Origin: Bacteroidales bacterium | GTDB lineage: Bacteria; Bacteroidota; Bacteroidia; Bacteroidales; UBA7960 | Length of the DNA: 38,982 bases | NCBI GenBank assembly: GCA_003560165.1 | Contig: PWJC01000013.1 | Coordinates: 1-38,982 of the forward strand | Reading direction: 5' to 3' | In this document: positions 31,747-38,982 of the stretch, piece by piece | Layout: each line of letters opens with the position of its first letter | Position numbering within the stretch: position 1 is the stretch's first letter | The notes under the pieces: generated by a model | Databases searched by the model: none | The model's input: only the letters and a program-made list of their open reading frames with translations | What the model was told of the DNA's origin: nothing | Made by a program: the position numbers and the translations under genes

Positions 31747-33201
31747 ATGAACCCAAAAAACAATTTTGCCCGAACCTTGCTGTTGCTGCTGCTCGCCGGG
31801 ACAGCTTCCTGTCATTTATTCAGGGCCGATGAGCCGGGGCAAACCATGCCCTATGCCAAAAACATCATTTTCTTTGTTGGCGATGGCATGGGATACAATC
31901 ATGTACTGGCGGCCAACTATTACGAGCACGGCCGATCGGCCGCCCAGCCCTATGAGCAGGAAGGCTGGTTGCAAAGAGGGCTGGCAACCTATAATGCTGC
32001 CAGGTTGAGCAATGGCGACACCATTTTCCGAAACGGGTATGCACCCCGTACGGCCTGGGAAGATGCCGGCTACCTCATTTTGGATTACACCGACAGCGGA
32101 GCCGGTGCCACGGCCCTGTCTGCCGGGAAAAAAATCCTTGACGGCGCCATCGGGATCTCTCTTAATGGCGACACACTGCTCCACATCAGCCAGGCAGCAA
32201 AGGCCCGCCGCAAATCCACCGGGCTGGTAAGCAGTGTGCCATTGAGCCACGCCACCCCGGCAGGTTTTGCTGCCCATAACCAGCATCGTTCCAATTATGA
32301 GGAGATCGGGCAGTATTTGCTGTTTCATACCCGGCTTGATCTGATCATGGCGCCGGGGCATCCCGAATACAACAACGACGGACAGCCCGAAACCATGTCG
32401 GCCAGGTATGTGGGAGGCTGGGAGATTTGGGAGCAGCTTTCGGCCGGCGACCAGCGCACCGAATTCACCGACGGCGACCGGTTGCTGTTTGTGCAGGACG
32501 TGGACGGCGACGGCAGCCGTGATCCCTGGGTGCTGATCGAAGACAGGGAGGATTTTTTGGCCCTGGCCTCAGGCCCCACGCCCAAACGGGTACTCGGCAT
32601 ACCCCGGGTATACTCCACCCTGAACCAGGGGCGCAGCATGGCCGAGGGCGAACAGATGCCCTTTACCCGGCCCTTTAACGAAAACGTGCCTACCCTCGAA
32701 GAGTTAACCCTGGCTGCACTGAATGTGCTGGGACAAAACGATTACGGCTTTTTTGTGATGATAGAGGGCGGGGCCATCGACTGGGCCAGCCACGACAACC
32801 ACCTCGGACGCACCATCGAAGAGCAGTTCGACTTTAATCGTTCGGTGGATGCAGCCATCGCCTGGGTGGAAGAGAACAGCAGCTGGGAAGAGACCCTGAT
32901 CATTGTGACCAGCGATCATGAATGTGGCTATCTGACCGGCCCCAACCATCCCGATCCGGTAAACGAAAAGGTAGAGAACCGCGGGCAGGGGAATTTGCCC
33001 GGGCATCAGTGGAATTTCGACAGCCACACCAATATGCTGGTGCCCATGTATGCCAAAGGCCCGGGAGTGGAATTGCTCGATATGTTTGCCGAAGAGAAGG
33101 ACCCGGTGCGCGGGCCCTTTCTGCAAAATACCGAAATCGCCCAGGCCATCTTCCTGATGTGGGGCAAGCCCCATATCGAGGTTCACCGGCTAAACCGGTA
33201 G
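31747..33201 (+). CDS. Alkaline phosphatase, PhoA family, probable lipoprotein
   Basis: Periplasmic or surface phosphomonoesterase that frees phosphate. The protein of 484 residues begins with a lipoprotein signal, leucine-rich core then TASC, with C22 as the likely lipid anchor. Metal and catalytic residues can be matched to E. coli PhoA: FFVGDGMG (D46), nucleophile S117 in TDSGAGAT, SHATPAG, IEGGAIDWASHDN, TSDHECG and the late HTNMLVP histidine. The start was moved from 31663 to 31747 because the promoter lies between them. No pho regulatory genes are adjacent, and a PHO box is not evident. Confidence 0.92.
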   Translation: MNPKNNFARTLLLLLLAGTASCHLFRADEPGQTMPYAKNIIFFVGDGMGYNHVLAANYYEHGRSAAQPYEQEGWLQRGLATYNAARLSNGDTIFRNGYAPRTAWEDAGYLILDYTDSGAGATALSAGKKILDGAIGISLNGDTLLHISQAAKARRKSTGLVSSVPLSHATPAGFAAHNQHRSNYEEIGQYLLFHTRLDLIMAPGHPEYNNDGQPETMSARYVGGWEIWEQLSAGDQRTEFTDGDRLLFVQDVDGDGSRDPWVLIEDREDFLALASGPTPKRVLGIPRVYSTLNQGRSMAEGEQMPFTRPFNENVPTLEELTLAALNVLGQNDYGFFVMIEGGAIDWASHDNHLGRTIEEQFDFNRSVDAAIAWVEENSSWEETLIIVTSDHECGYLTGPNHPDPVNEKVENRGQGNLPGHQWNFDSHTNMLVPMYAKGPGVELLDMFAEEKDPVRGPFLQNTEIAQAIFLMWGKPHIEVHRLNR

Positions 33202-33206
33202 CGGCC

Positions 33207-34979
33207 TTATTCCATGATGATGTCGTACGGCAGCCGGGTAAGGATGCCCGTCATCTGACGGAGTTCCTCCAGTTGGCGGTAATACCGGTAGCTGCTGCCC
33301 AGCTTCTGTTCGACCATCCTTTCGCTGATGCCTCCGAAGTCTTCCATCAGCTGAGTGAAGAAATCTTTGCGGATGGGGTATTCGCGGATGCGGTATACTT
33401 CGAGTTCTGCCAATTCTGCAGCCACCTCAATGGCTTTTTGCAATCCGCCGAAATCGTCTATCAGTCCGTTTTGCCTGGCCTCGGCCCCGCTCCAGACCCT
33501 TCCCCTGCCCAGTTTGTCCACTTCCGATACCGGCAACTCCCGGCCTTCGGCCACGTGATTGATAAAGGTGTCGTAGATCTCTTCAATGGACTCTTCGATG
33601 ATGCGGCGCTCGGCCGGGGTCATCGGCCTGCTGATGGAGCCCAGGTCGGCAAACTGATTGGTTTTTACGTTGTCGAAGGTGATGCCCAGTTTTTCGTTGA
33701 AGAAGTCCTGCATATTGGGTATCAGGCCGAATACCCCGATCGAACCGGTGATGGTGCTGGGGCTGGCCAGTATCCTGTGGGCTGCACAGGCGATATAATA
33801 ACCCCCGGAAGCCGCCAGATCGCCCATGGAGGCGATAACCGGCTTTTCCTCTGCGGCCAGCCTGACCTCCCTGAGGATCACGTCGGAGGCCAGGGCGCTC
33901 CCCCCGGGTGAGTTGATGCGGAACACAATGGCTTTGACAGTTTCGTCTTTCCTGGCCTCACGAATTGCCCCGGCAATCCTGTCGGAGCCGATGATGCGGT
34001 TGCTGCCGCTGCCTTGTACGATAGTGCCGCTGCCATATATTACAGCAATCCGGTCGCGGGTGCGGGGGGTTTCCATAGATTTTGGCCGCGGCGCCCTGTT
34101 GTACTGTGCAAGGCTTACCAGCTGGATATCGTTTTCGGGCTCCAGTCCAAGCTTGTTGCGAAGCACATCCAGAATCTCATCGCGGTGGGCGATACCGTCG
34201 ATCATCTCGGACTCCAGGGCCAGGGAGGCGTTCCGGGTGAGCAATTGATCTGCAACCTGGTTTACCTGGTCGATGCCCAGCCCCCTTGACTTGCCCACAT
34301 CGCCCATAACGTTGTTCCAGATGGCAGCGGTATATGACAAAATCTGTTCCCGGTTTTCGGGACTCATGTCTTCGCGGAACAAAGGTTCGCCGGCGCTCTT
34401 GTATTCGCCGTGGCGTATCAGCTGGGGATCGATCCCCAGCCTGTCGAGCATGTTTTTGATAAACAGGAGCTCCGAATTGATTCCCCTGAATGCGATCAGC
34501 CCCTCGGGATGCAGGTACACCTCATCGGCCACACTGCCCAGGTAATAGGCATTTTGCATATAGGTTTCACCATAGCTGACGACAAACTTCCCCGCGTCCT
34601 GGAAGTCCCTGATGGCCTTTCGTATTTCGTCGGTGGTTGCCCAGCCGGCATTCAGAAAGCTCAGGTCGAGGAAAATGCCCTCAATGTGGTCGTCGGCCAT
34701 TGCCTTTTCCAGGTTTTTCAGCAGATTGTTCAGCCCGATGGCCCGCTGTGGAGAGAAGGACATCCAGTGGAAGGATTCGAAGGGGCCTCGGGGTTCGCGG
34801 TCAATGATCTCTCGGTCCAGCTTCAGATGCAGCACCGATTTCTCATGAACTTCGAATACATCCCGCCTTGACAGGCTGGCAAGGGAAGCGAACACCCCGA
34901 TCATGACAAACAAAAGGATGACGAAGGTGAGAAAAAATCCCAGCATGGAGGCAAACATAAATTTGAAAAACTGCTTCAT
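33207..34979 (-). CDS. sppA: Signal peptide peptidase SppA, 67K type
   Basis: Membrane-anchored serine protease that degrades cleaved signal peptides. The 590-residue form carries two SppA/S49 halves. An N-terminal membrane anchor spans about residues 8-32. The catalytic dyad is K194 in EYKSAGEPL of the first half and S391 in GDLAASGGYYIA of the second, matching K209/S409 of E. coli as I recall them. The start MKQFFKF was preferred over the track's 16-codon extension, which lies next to the promoter. It converges with the alkaline phosphatase gene, 5 nt apart. Confidence 0.94.
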   Translation of the reverse strand: MKQFFKFMFASMLGFFLTFVILLFVMIGVFASLASLSRRDVFEVHEKSVLHLKLDREIIDREPRGPFESFHWMSFSPQRAIGLNNLLKNLEKAMADDHIEGIFLDLSFLNAGWATTDEIRKAIRDFQDAGKFVVSYGETYMQNAYYLGSVADEVYLHPEGLIAFRGINSELLFIKNMLDRLGIDPQLIRHGEYKSAGEPLFREDMSPENREQILSYTAAIWNNVMGDVGKSRGLGIDQVNQVADQLLTRNASLALESEMIDGIAHRDEILDVLRNKLGLEPENDIQLVSLAQYNRAPRPKSMETPRTRDRIAVIYGSGTIVQGSGSNRIIGSDRIAGAIREARKDETVKAIVFRINSPGGSALASDVILREVRLAAEEKPVIASMGDLAASGGYYIACAAHRILASPSTITGSIGVFGLIPNMQDFFNEKLGITFDNVKTNQFADLGSISRPMTPAERRIIEESIEEIYDTFINHVAEGRELPVSEVDKLGRGRVWSGAEARQNGLIDDFGGLQKAIEVAAELAELEVYRIREYPIRKDFFTQLMEDFGGISERMVEQKLGSSYRYYRQLEELRQMTGILTRLPYDIIME

Positions 34980-35024
34980 GACATGATGAATTTGAGATAA
35001 ATACAGGTTGAACGCATAAAGGTA

Positions 35025-35054
35025 CAAATTTAGGAAATACCGGATTGCCGCAAA
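35025..35054 (-). promoter_or_regulatory. Promoter TTTG-N18-TAAATTTG for sppA
   Basis: TTTG at 35051-35054 and an exact TAnnTTTG box at 35025-35032 on the minus strand. It sits 45 nt upstream of the chosen start. Confidence 0.55.
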
Positions 35055-35068
35055 GAGAGGAAATCAAA

Positions 35069-35099
35069 TTTTGTGTTCAGGTTTTTTTTCTTCAAATTT
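35069..35099 (+). promoter_or_regulatory. Possible promoter TTTG-N20-CAAATTTG for folK
   Basis: TTTTG near 35069-35072 and a one-mismatch -7 box at 35092-35099, about 25 nt upstream of the folK ATG. Confidence 0.35.
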
Positions 35100-35123
35100 G
35101 CCCTGAAATCAATCGTCCGCAGC

Positions 35124-35639
35124 ATGTCAACAGCCTATATTTTATTGGGAGGCAATATGGGGGATGTTCCCGCTGCATTTGCCCGCGCCATTGCCATGAT
35201 GAAGGAGGAAGGCCTGCAAACAAAAGCAGTGGGCTCCCTTTACCGGAGCGAGCCTTGGGGAATGGAGTCCGGGGGGCAATTCCACAATCAGCTGGTGGTG
35301 ATTTCGACGGGGCTGCCACCAGCCGCCTTGCTGGAGATCCTGCAGCGGATCGAAAAAACCCTTGGCCGGCGGCGGGTATCTTCTGCTCCCGCTCCCAGGC
35401 CCATCGACATCGACATCCTGATGATCGACCAGGAGGTTGTGGATTTGCCTGGGCTGACTGTCCCCCATCCGCGCCTGCATCGGCGAAGATTCGCCTTAAT
35501 GCCCCTGAGCGAACTGGCTCCCGGGCTGCGTCACCCCCTGCTGGGCAAGACCGTCGCCGAGTTGCTGTCAGAATGCGACGATCCACTGAAAGTAGCCCGG
35601 CTGAGCCTTCCGGGGCTTCCTCACATCGAACATAGATGA
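35124..35639 (+). CDS. folK: HPPK: 2-amino-4-hydroxy-6-hydroxymethyldihydropteridine diphosphokinase
   Basis: Pyrophosphorylates the pterin precursor of folate. The 171-residue protein has the HPPK signatures AYILLGGNMGD, SLYRSEPWG, FHNQLVVI, the RPIDIDIL Asp-x-Asp metal pair and VPHPRLHRRRFALMPL. The start at MSTAYILL fits the family; the track's GTG start adds 17 Phe-rich residues and lies in the promoter region. It ends 4 nt before the deoxynucleoside kinase gene, a common pairing in Bacteroidota. Confidence 0.94.
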   Translation: MSTAYILLGGNMGDVPAAFARAIAMMKEEGLQTKAVGSLYRSEPWGMESGGQFHNQLVVISTGLPPAALLEILQRIEKTLGRRRVSSAPAPRPIDIDILMIDQEVVDLPGLTVPHPRLHRRRFALMPLSELAPGLRHPLLGKTVAELLSECDDPLKVARLSLPGLPHIEHR

Positions 35640-35643
35640 AGCC

Positions 35644-36291
35644 ATGAGGTACAACTACATTGCCATAGAAGGGAACATCGGTGCGGGAAAGACCACCCTG
35701 GCCACCAGGATCTCCGGCATCTACAACGGAAAGCTGATCCTCGAGCAGTTTGAGGACAACCCCTTTCTGGCCAAATTCTATGAGAACCAGGAAAAGTATG
35801 CCTTTGCTCTCGAACTTTCCTTTTTGGCCGAAAGGTACCAGCAGCTGAAAACCGAACTGTCCAATCAGGACCTGTTCTCGGATTTCACCATTTCGGATTA
35901 CTTTTTGAACAAATCACTCATATTTGCCCGCAAAACCCTGAACGACGACGAATACCATCTGTTTATGACACTGTTCAATATCATGAACGCCAATCTGCCC
36001 AGGCCCGATTTGCTGGTACACCTGTATGCCAGCACCGAACGGCTGCAGCGGAACATCAAACACCGGGGCCGGGAGTATGAACAGCGCATTGCCGATGAGT
36101 ACCTCGACAAGATCCAGGACAGCTATTTCAATTACCTCAGGCAGCAGCCCCAGCTCAGGGTACTGGTGCTCGTCATCAACGCCATCGACTTTGTTGCCTA
36201 TTCCTCTCATCTGGAAATGGTGCTGGAGGCCATCGACCAGGAATACCCCCGGGGCATCACCCGGATAAGGCTGGGTGTAGATGCCCCATAA
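35644..36291 (+). CDS. Deoxynucleoside kinase
   Basis: Phosphorylates deoxynucleosides for salvage. The P-loop IEGNIGAGKTT spans residues 8-18. FEDNPFLAKFYEN, LSFLAERYQQL and the lid region NIKHRGREYEQRI are typical of the deoxyadenosine/deoxyguanosine kinase group. 215 residues is normal. Specificity (dAdo, dGuo or dCyd) cannot be settled by eye. It is co-transcribed with folK (4-nt gap) and stops at a strong terminator. Confidence 0.92.
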   Translation: MRYNYIAIEGNIGAGKTTLATRISGIYNGKLILEQFEDNPFLAKFYENQEKYAFALELSFLAERYQQLKTELSNQDLFSDFTISDYFLNKSLIFARKTLNDDEYHLFMTLFNIMNANLPRPDLLVHLYASTERLQRNIKHRGREYEQRIADEYLDKIQDSYFNYLRQQPQLRVLVLVINAIDFVAYSSHLEMVLEAIDQEYPRGITRIRLGVDAP

Positions 36292-36320
36292 AAAAAGGCC
36301 CCGAAAATGGGGCCTTTTTT
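36290..36320. terminator. Bidirectional terminator between dNK and the OmpA/TPR lipoprotein
   Basis: A7-GGCCCC-GAAAAT-GGGGCC-T6. A 6-bp GC stem (7 with the flanking A-T pair) with T-runs on both strands serves the two convergent genes. Confidence 0.9.
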
Positions 36321-36340
36321 ATGGTCTGCCTTCAGGGAGT

Positions 36341-38062
36341 TTACCGGACAATGTCGCGGAATTCGCTCTGCCCGAAGAACATGACGAATTCACGGTCTTC
36401 GGCGGCTTGTCCCCTCATGTCGGCATCCAGTTCGATGGCACGGCGCAGGTTGCTGTACAGACTGGTCGGGTCGTTTTGCCTTGCGGCGATCACTGCCTTC
36501 AGGTAAGCGACCTCGGCCGATTCGGGAGCGCAGTTCAGGGTGCTGACGGCGGCCTGGCGGTTGCCTGCCATCAGTTGGGCAAGGGCCACATTGTATTTGC
36601 AGGTGAGGCCTGTAAAAGATGACAGGGCAGCCTGGTACTCACCGGCCCTGATCTGCAAAATGCCCATATTGTAATCTACGTTGATCCCTTCTGCCCTGGC
36701 GGCCCGGAAGAGAGATTCGGCGGTCTCATCGTCGGTTTCCCATGCAGCCACAACACCCAGGTTGTTTTGAACATGTCCGTTGCCCGGCGCCAGCTGATTG
36801 GCTCTTTCCAGGTATTCTGCGGCCTGCCCGGTTTCTTCCATTTCGAGCAATACCACGGCAGCATTGTTAAATCCTTTGTAGCTCCTGGGGAAGAGTTCCT
36901 GGGCCGAACGGTAAATGGCCAGGCGTGTTTGCATATTGTCGGTGAGGGTGGCGGCAAAAAGCAACTCTTTCTCATCGAGCTCTCCGGGGTTTTGGGTAGC
37001 CAGCCTGGAGATCTCCTCGCGTGTGCGCTTGGGTTCATAGGCATGCACGGTGATCTCGGCGCGGCGCAGGGGCTCCAGGATCTTTTCGATCTCGGCATAG
37101 ATCAGGGTCATGTCCTTGATCCTTCTTTCTCTTTCGGCCGGGGCCAGCTGGGAGTCGATCACATTTGCAATGGCTTGCTTGTCGGGCAGGTCGGATGCGT
37201 CCAGCTTGGTCATAAAGCCGTCAAAATCCTCCCCTTTGGCTTCCACCCTGATTTCGGGCATTTCCACGTCTTTTTCATTGAACAGCCTGGTGATATAGCT
37301 TTCGCCGGTCGAGGCACGGTTTTCAGACAGTTCGAGGTTCAGGGCGATTTCCCCTTCGGGAGAGGCCCAGGCATCTACGTCGACGGCCTTCAGCTCCCAG
37401 CCCCGCTGGATGAACTCGGTCAGATCCTCTATCCTCTGCCTGGCCTCTTCCCTGCGGTTGAGGTCGAGACGCCAGTTCAGGTTATGGCGCATATAGGCGA
37501 AATAAATGCTGGCCGTCTGGGAAATGATCACTTCCTCTTCATATTCATGGGGAGCCAGTGAGAGGTTGTGATCGTTTTTAACCCTTTGGGAGGTAATGAT
37601 CACCCCGTCGGCCACCTTTCTTTCGGGAAGTTCCGTTGCCCTGTCTTCCCTGCCTTCGCGATACAGCCTGGCGCGTACATAAAGTTCGGAGGCGAGCATG
37701 TCGGGCTCGTAATCAATGACATTGTGCAGGTTGAAGGTGGTTCTGCGGTCGCGGGTAATCATGGTGCCGGCAGTAGTGGTGGCGCTTCCGCGCAGGATAA
37801 CGGTCTCCAGTTCCTTCTCACCGGCTTCGTGCTTCAGCACGGGGGTGATCTCCATCACCGCCCTGCGGTGAAAATACCCCTCGCTCACTGCGCCCTCTAC
37901 ATTGGCTGCCACCTCGCCACCATGGTTTTCCAGGGGATTGGTCTCAGGGGTGTAGCGAATGCCTTCATCGTAATTCCTGGCCATCCTGGGAATTGCGCAG
38001 CTGGCAAACAGTCCTGCTGTAATGAGCATCACAGCCAATAGCTTAAAGTTGATGTTTTTCAT
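36341..38062 (-). CDS. Lipoprotein with OmpA-like region and C-terminal TPR repeats
   Basis: 573 residues with a lipoprotein signal (ITAGLFASC, anchor C22), so probably held in the outer membrane. The middle part contains WASPEGEIALNLELSENRA near residue 230, which resembles the OmpA peptidoglycan-binding segment where a Leu-Ser-x-x-Arg-Ala helix follows the ASPEG turn. The last 200 residues look like tetratricopeptide repeats (YKGFNNAAVVLLEMEETGQAAEYLERA, then NNLGVVAAWETDDETAESLFRAA). I do not recognise a named family. A role in envelope organisation or as a scaffold is inference from these two parts. It is monocistronic, with a TATATTTG box upstream. Confidence 0.85.
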   Translation of the reverse strand: MKNINFKLLAVMLITAGLFASCAIPRMARNYDEGIRYTPETNPLENHGGEVAANVEGAVSEGYFHRRAVMEITPVLKHEAGEKELETVILRGSATTTAGTMITRDRRTTFNLHNVIDYEPDMLASELYVRARLYREGREDRATELPERKVADGVIITSQRVKNDHNLSLAPHEYEEEVIISQTASIYFAYMRHNLNWRLDLNRREEARQRIEDLTEFIQRGWELKAVDVDAWASPEGEIALNLELSENRASTGESYITRLFNEKDVEMPEIRVEAKGEDFDGFMTKLDASDLPDKQAIANVIDSQLAPAERERRIKDMTLIYAEIEKILEPLRRAEITVHAYEPKRTREEISRLATQNPGELDEKELLFAATLTDNMQTRLAIYRSAQELFPRSYKGFNNAAVVLLEMEETGQAAEYLERANQLAPGNGHVQNNLGVVAAWETDDETAESLFRAARAEGINVDYNMGILQIRAGEYQAALSSFTGLTCKYNVALAQLMAGNRQAAVSTLNCAPESAEVAYLKAVIAARQNDPTSLYSNLRRAIELDADMRGQAAEDREFVMFFGQSEFRDIVR

Positions 38063-38129
38063 AATTTCCGTTTTGTATTGGTTAATCTTTTGGGTTGGTT
38101 AGTTTGGCTTTGATTTGTATTGGATGGTA

Positions 38130-38137
38130 CAAATATA
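38130..38137 (-). promoter_or_regulatory. Candidate -7 box TATATTTG for the OmpA/TPR lipoprotein
   Basis: Exact TAnnTTTG match 68 nt upstream of the start. TTG/TTTG elements lie further up but at short spacing (11-15 nt). Confidence 0.4.
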
Positions 38138-38262
38138 TAAAAAACAATCAAACAACCCTGTATCCGGGATTATAGTTTGTATTCAGGTGCATGGTTTTTT
38201 GTCTTTTTGTCTTTCCCCGGAAAATACAAAAATATGCAGACGGAATAAAAAACCTCTGGCCA

Positions 38263-38294
38263 TTTGGTCAAAAAAAAAATTAGTATTAGATTTG
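38263..38294 (+). promoter_or_regulatory. Promoter TTTG-N20-TAGATTTG for the tRNA-Glu/rpsT unit
   Basis: Textbook Bacteroidota housekeeping promoter, 45 nt upstream of the first tRNA-Glu. Both elements are exact and the spacing is 20 nt. Confidence 0.75.
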
Positions 38295-38338
38295 CACTCC
38301 ATTTTTGAAGGGCAACCCATGCACGAAAAACTGGAAAC

Positions 38339-38410
38339 GGCCCGTTCGTCTAGGGGTTAGGACGCCAGGTTTTCATCCTGGTAACAGGGGTTCGATTCCC
38401 CTACGGGCTA
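38339..38410 (+). tRNA. tRNA-Glu (anticodon UUC), copy 1
   Basis: Complete 72-nt cloverleaf: acceptor GGCCCGT/ACGGGCT, D-arm GTCT/GGAC, anticodon stem CCAGG/CCTGG around TTTTCAT, T-arm AGGGG-TTCGATT-CCCCT, discriminator A. CCA is not encoded. It is the first gene after a consensus promoter and is followed by rpsT 35 nt on. Confidence 0.96.
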
Positions 38411-38445
38411 CAGGAAAATCAATTTTAAAGAGCAGAGAACTTATT

Positions 38446-38703
38446 ATGGCCAACCACAAGTCAGCGAAAAAGAGAATACGTTCCAATAATGCCAAGAGGC
38501 TGAGGAATCGTTACTATGCAAAAACCACCCGTACGGCGATCAAGAAATTGCGCGCAGAGCAGGACAAGGCTGTGGCCGAGGAAAAGTTGCCCAGTGTGTT
38601 TTCCCTGGTAGACAGGCTGGCCAGGAAATCTGTCATTCACAAAAACAAGGCAGCAAATCTGAAGTCAAAGCTTGCCAGGCATGTGAATACACTGCAGCAG
38701 TAG
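38446..38703 (+). CDS. rpsT: 30S ribosomal protein S20
   Basis: Primary 16S rRNA-binding protein of the small subunit. The start MANHKSAKKRIRSN is the invariant S20 N-terminus, and the chain of 85 residues is Lys/Arg-rich and helical, including LIDRLARKSVIHKNKAANLKS-type features near the C-terminus (here LVDRLARKSVIHKNK). The track's start at 38305 runs through the tRNA and was discarded. It lies between two tRNA-Glu genes on what looks like one transcript. Confidence 0.97.
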   Translation: MANHKSAKKRIRSNNAKRLRNRYYAKTTRTAIKKLRAEQDKAVAEEKLPSVFSLVDRLARKSVIHKNKAANLKSKLARHVNTLQQ

Positions 38704-38768
38704 AGGCATTGGCAGGCGGGATCCGTTAAATGCCAGGGCATTTCCGGGTTTCCCCTTCAGATGACAAC

Positions 38769-38840
38769 GGCCCGTTCGTCTAGGGGGTAGGACGCCAGGT
38801 TTTCATCCTGGTAACAGGGGTTCGATTCCCCTACGGGCTA
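38769..38840 (+). tRNA. tRNA-Glu (anticodon UUC), copy 2
   Basis: Identical to copy 1 except for one D-loop base (AGGGGTTA versus AGGGGGTA). No CCA encoded. It has no promoter of its own that I can see and is closed by the terminator just after it. Confidence 0.96.
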
Positions 38841-38846
38841 CAAAAA

Positions 38847-38878
38847 CAGACCTTTCAGCCGGAAGGTCTGTTTTTTTT
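38847..38878 (+). terminator. Terminator after tRNA-Glu copy 2
   Basis: CAGACCTT/AAGGTCTG 8-bp stem, 8-nt loop, then T8. Confidence 0.92.
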
Positions 38879-38918
38879 ATTCCGGCAATGTTAAATTAGC
38901 CATGTAAAATGTTGGACA

Positions 38919-38982
38919 CGGAAGACAGAAGACAGAAGACAGAGGACGGAAGGACGAGGGAACGAAAGAACGAAGGAACGAA
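38919..38982 (+). repeat. Purine-rich simple repeat at the right edge
   Basis: Tandem GAAGACA-type units grade into GGAACGAAAGAACGAA units and run off the window. Bases 38935-38952 are identical to the minus strand of 9132-9149. Non-coding; function unknown. Confidence 0.75.

Noticed and set aside
32922-33911. 329-aa plus-strand ORF over the phosphatase and sppA ends
   Set aside because: It overlaps two genes with catalytic motifs and has no domain of its own.
38115-38360. 81-aa ORF before the first tRNA-Glu
   Set aside because: It runs through the consensus promoter and into the tRNA; no coding signal.

Overview
The window looks like a chromosomal, non-mobile stretch of a Bacteroidota genome, probably an anaerobic or microaerobic member of the Bacteroidales/Marinilabiliales. 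I see several supports for this. There is a hybrid two-component sensor with a propeller, Y_Y_Y, histidine kinase, receiver and AraC layout. Promoters repeatedly show the Bacteroidota pattern TTTG/TTG, about 20 nt, then TAnnTTTG. Shine-Dalgarno sequences are nearly absent. There is a two-subunit 2-oxoacid:ferredoxin oxidoreductase beside a small 2[4Fe-4S] ferredoxin, and folK sits next to a deoxynucleoside kinase. Species cannot be named from the sequence. I found no insertion sequence, prophage, CRISPR array or rRNA.

Layout, left to right. 1-3500: a hybrid sensor-regulator cut by the left edge. 3553-4299: an exported 1-Cys peroxiredoxin. 4743-4816: a tRNA with anticodon CAU, with its own terminator. 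4956-9003: HAD phosphatase, tRNA-dihydrouridine synthase, CPBP membrane protease and YihY/BrkB membrane protein. 9163-10949: dnaX, split into two frames across an A10 run. 11046-15261: L-threonine dehydrogenase divergent from glycine C-acetyltransferase (kbl), which leads a TatD and asparaginase operon. 15265-16908: 1-pyrroline-5-carboxylate dehydrogenase. 17042-18164: tatC and ferredoxin. 18445-22683: korA, korB and pabB. 22729-25141: a small outer-membrane barrel and formate-THF ligase (fhs). 25165-29298: a minus-strand molybdenum-cofactor operon (thiF/moeB-like, moeA, moaA, moaC, MOSC-mogA fusion). 29673-31642: a divergent molybdate/tungstate-type ABC permease and ATPase. 31747-33201: alkaline phosphatase. 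33207-34979: sppA. 35124-36291: folK and a deoxynucleoside kinase. 36341-38062: a lipoprotein with OmpA-like and TPR regions. 38339-38840: tRNA-Glu, rpsT, tRNA-Glu in one transcription unit, followed by a purine-rich simple repeat.

How the genes fit together. Threonine dehydrogenase plus kbl convert threonine to glycine and acetyl-CoA. Asparaginase and P5C dehydrogenase feed aspartate and glutamate, and KorAB oxidises 2-oxoacids with ferredoxin as acceptor, so the middle of the window reads as amino-acid catabolism. The Mo block pairs cofactor synthesis with metal uptake, but the substrate-binding protein and MoaD/MoaE are not here. fhs, pabB and folK are separate pieces of folate/C1 metabolism.

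No wholly new system is evident. The most interesting signals are the dnaX A10 frame change, the compressed MoaA, the MOSC-MogA fusion with a cysteine-poor ThiF/MoeB partner, a purine-rich repeat shared by two distant intergenic sites, and facing promoter boxes between dus and the CPBP gene. Several ORF-track starts lie inside TAnnTTTG boxes or upstream of a promoter and were moved downstream.
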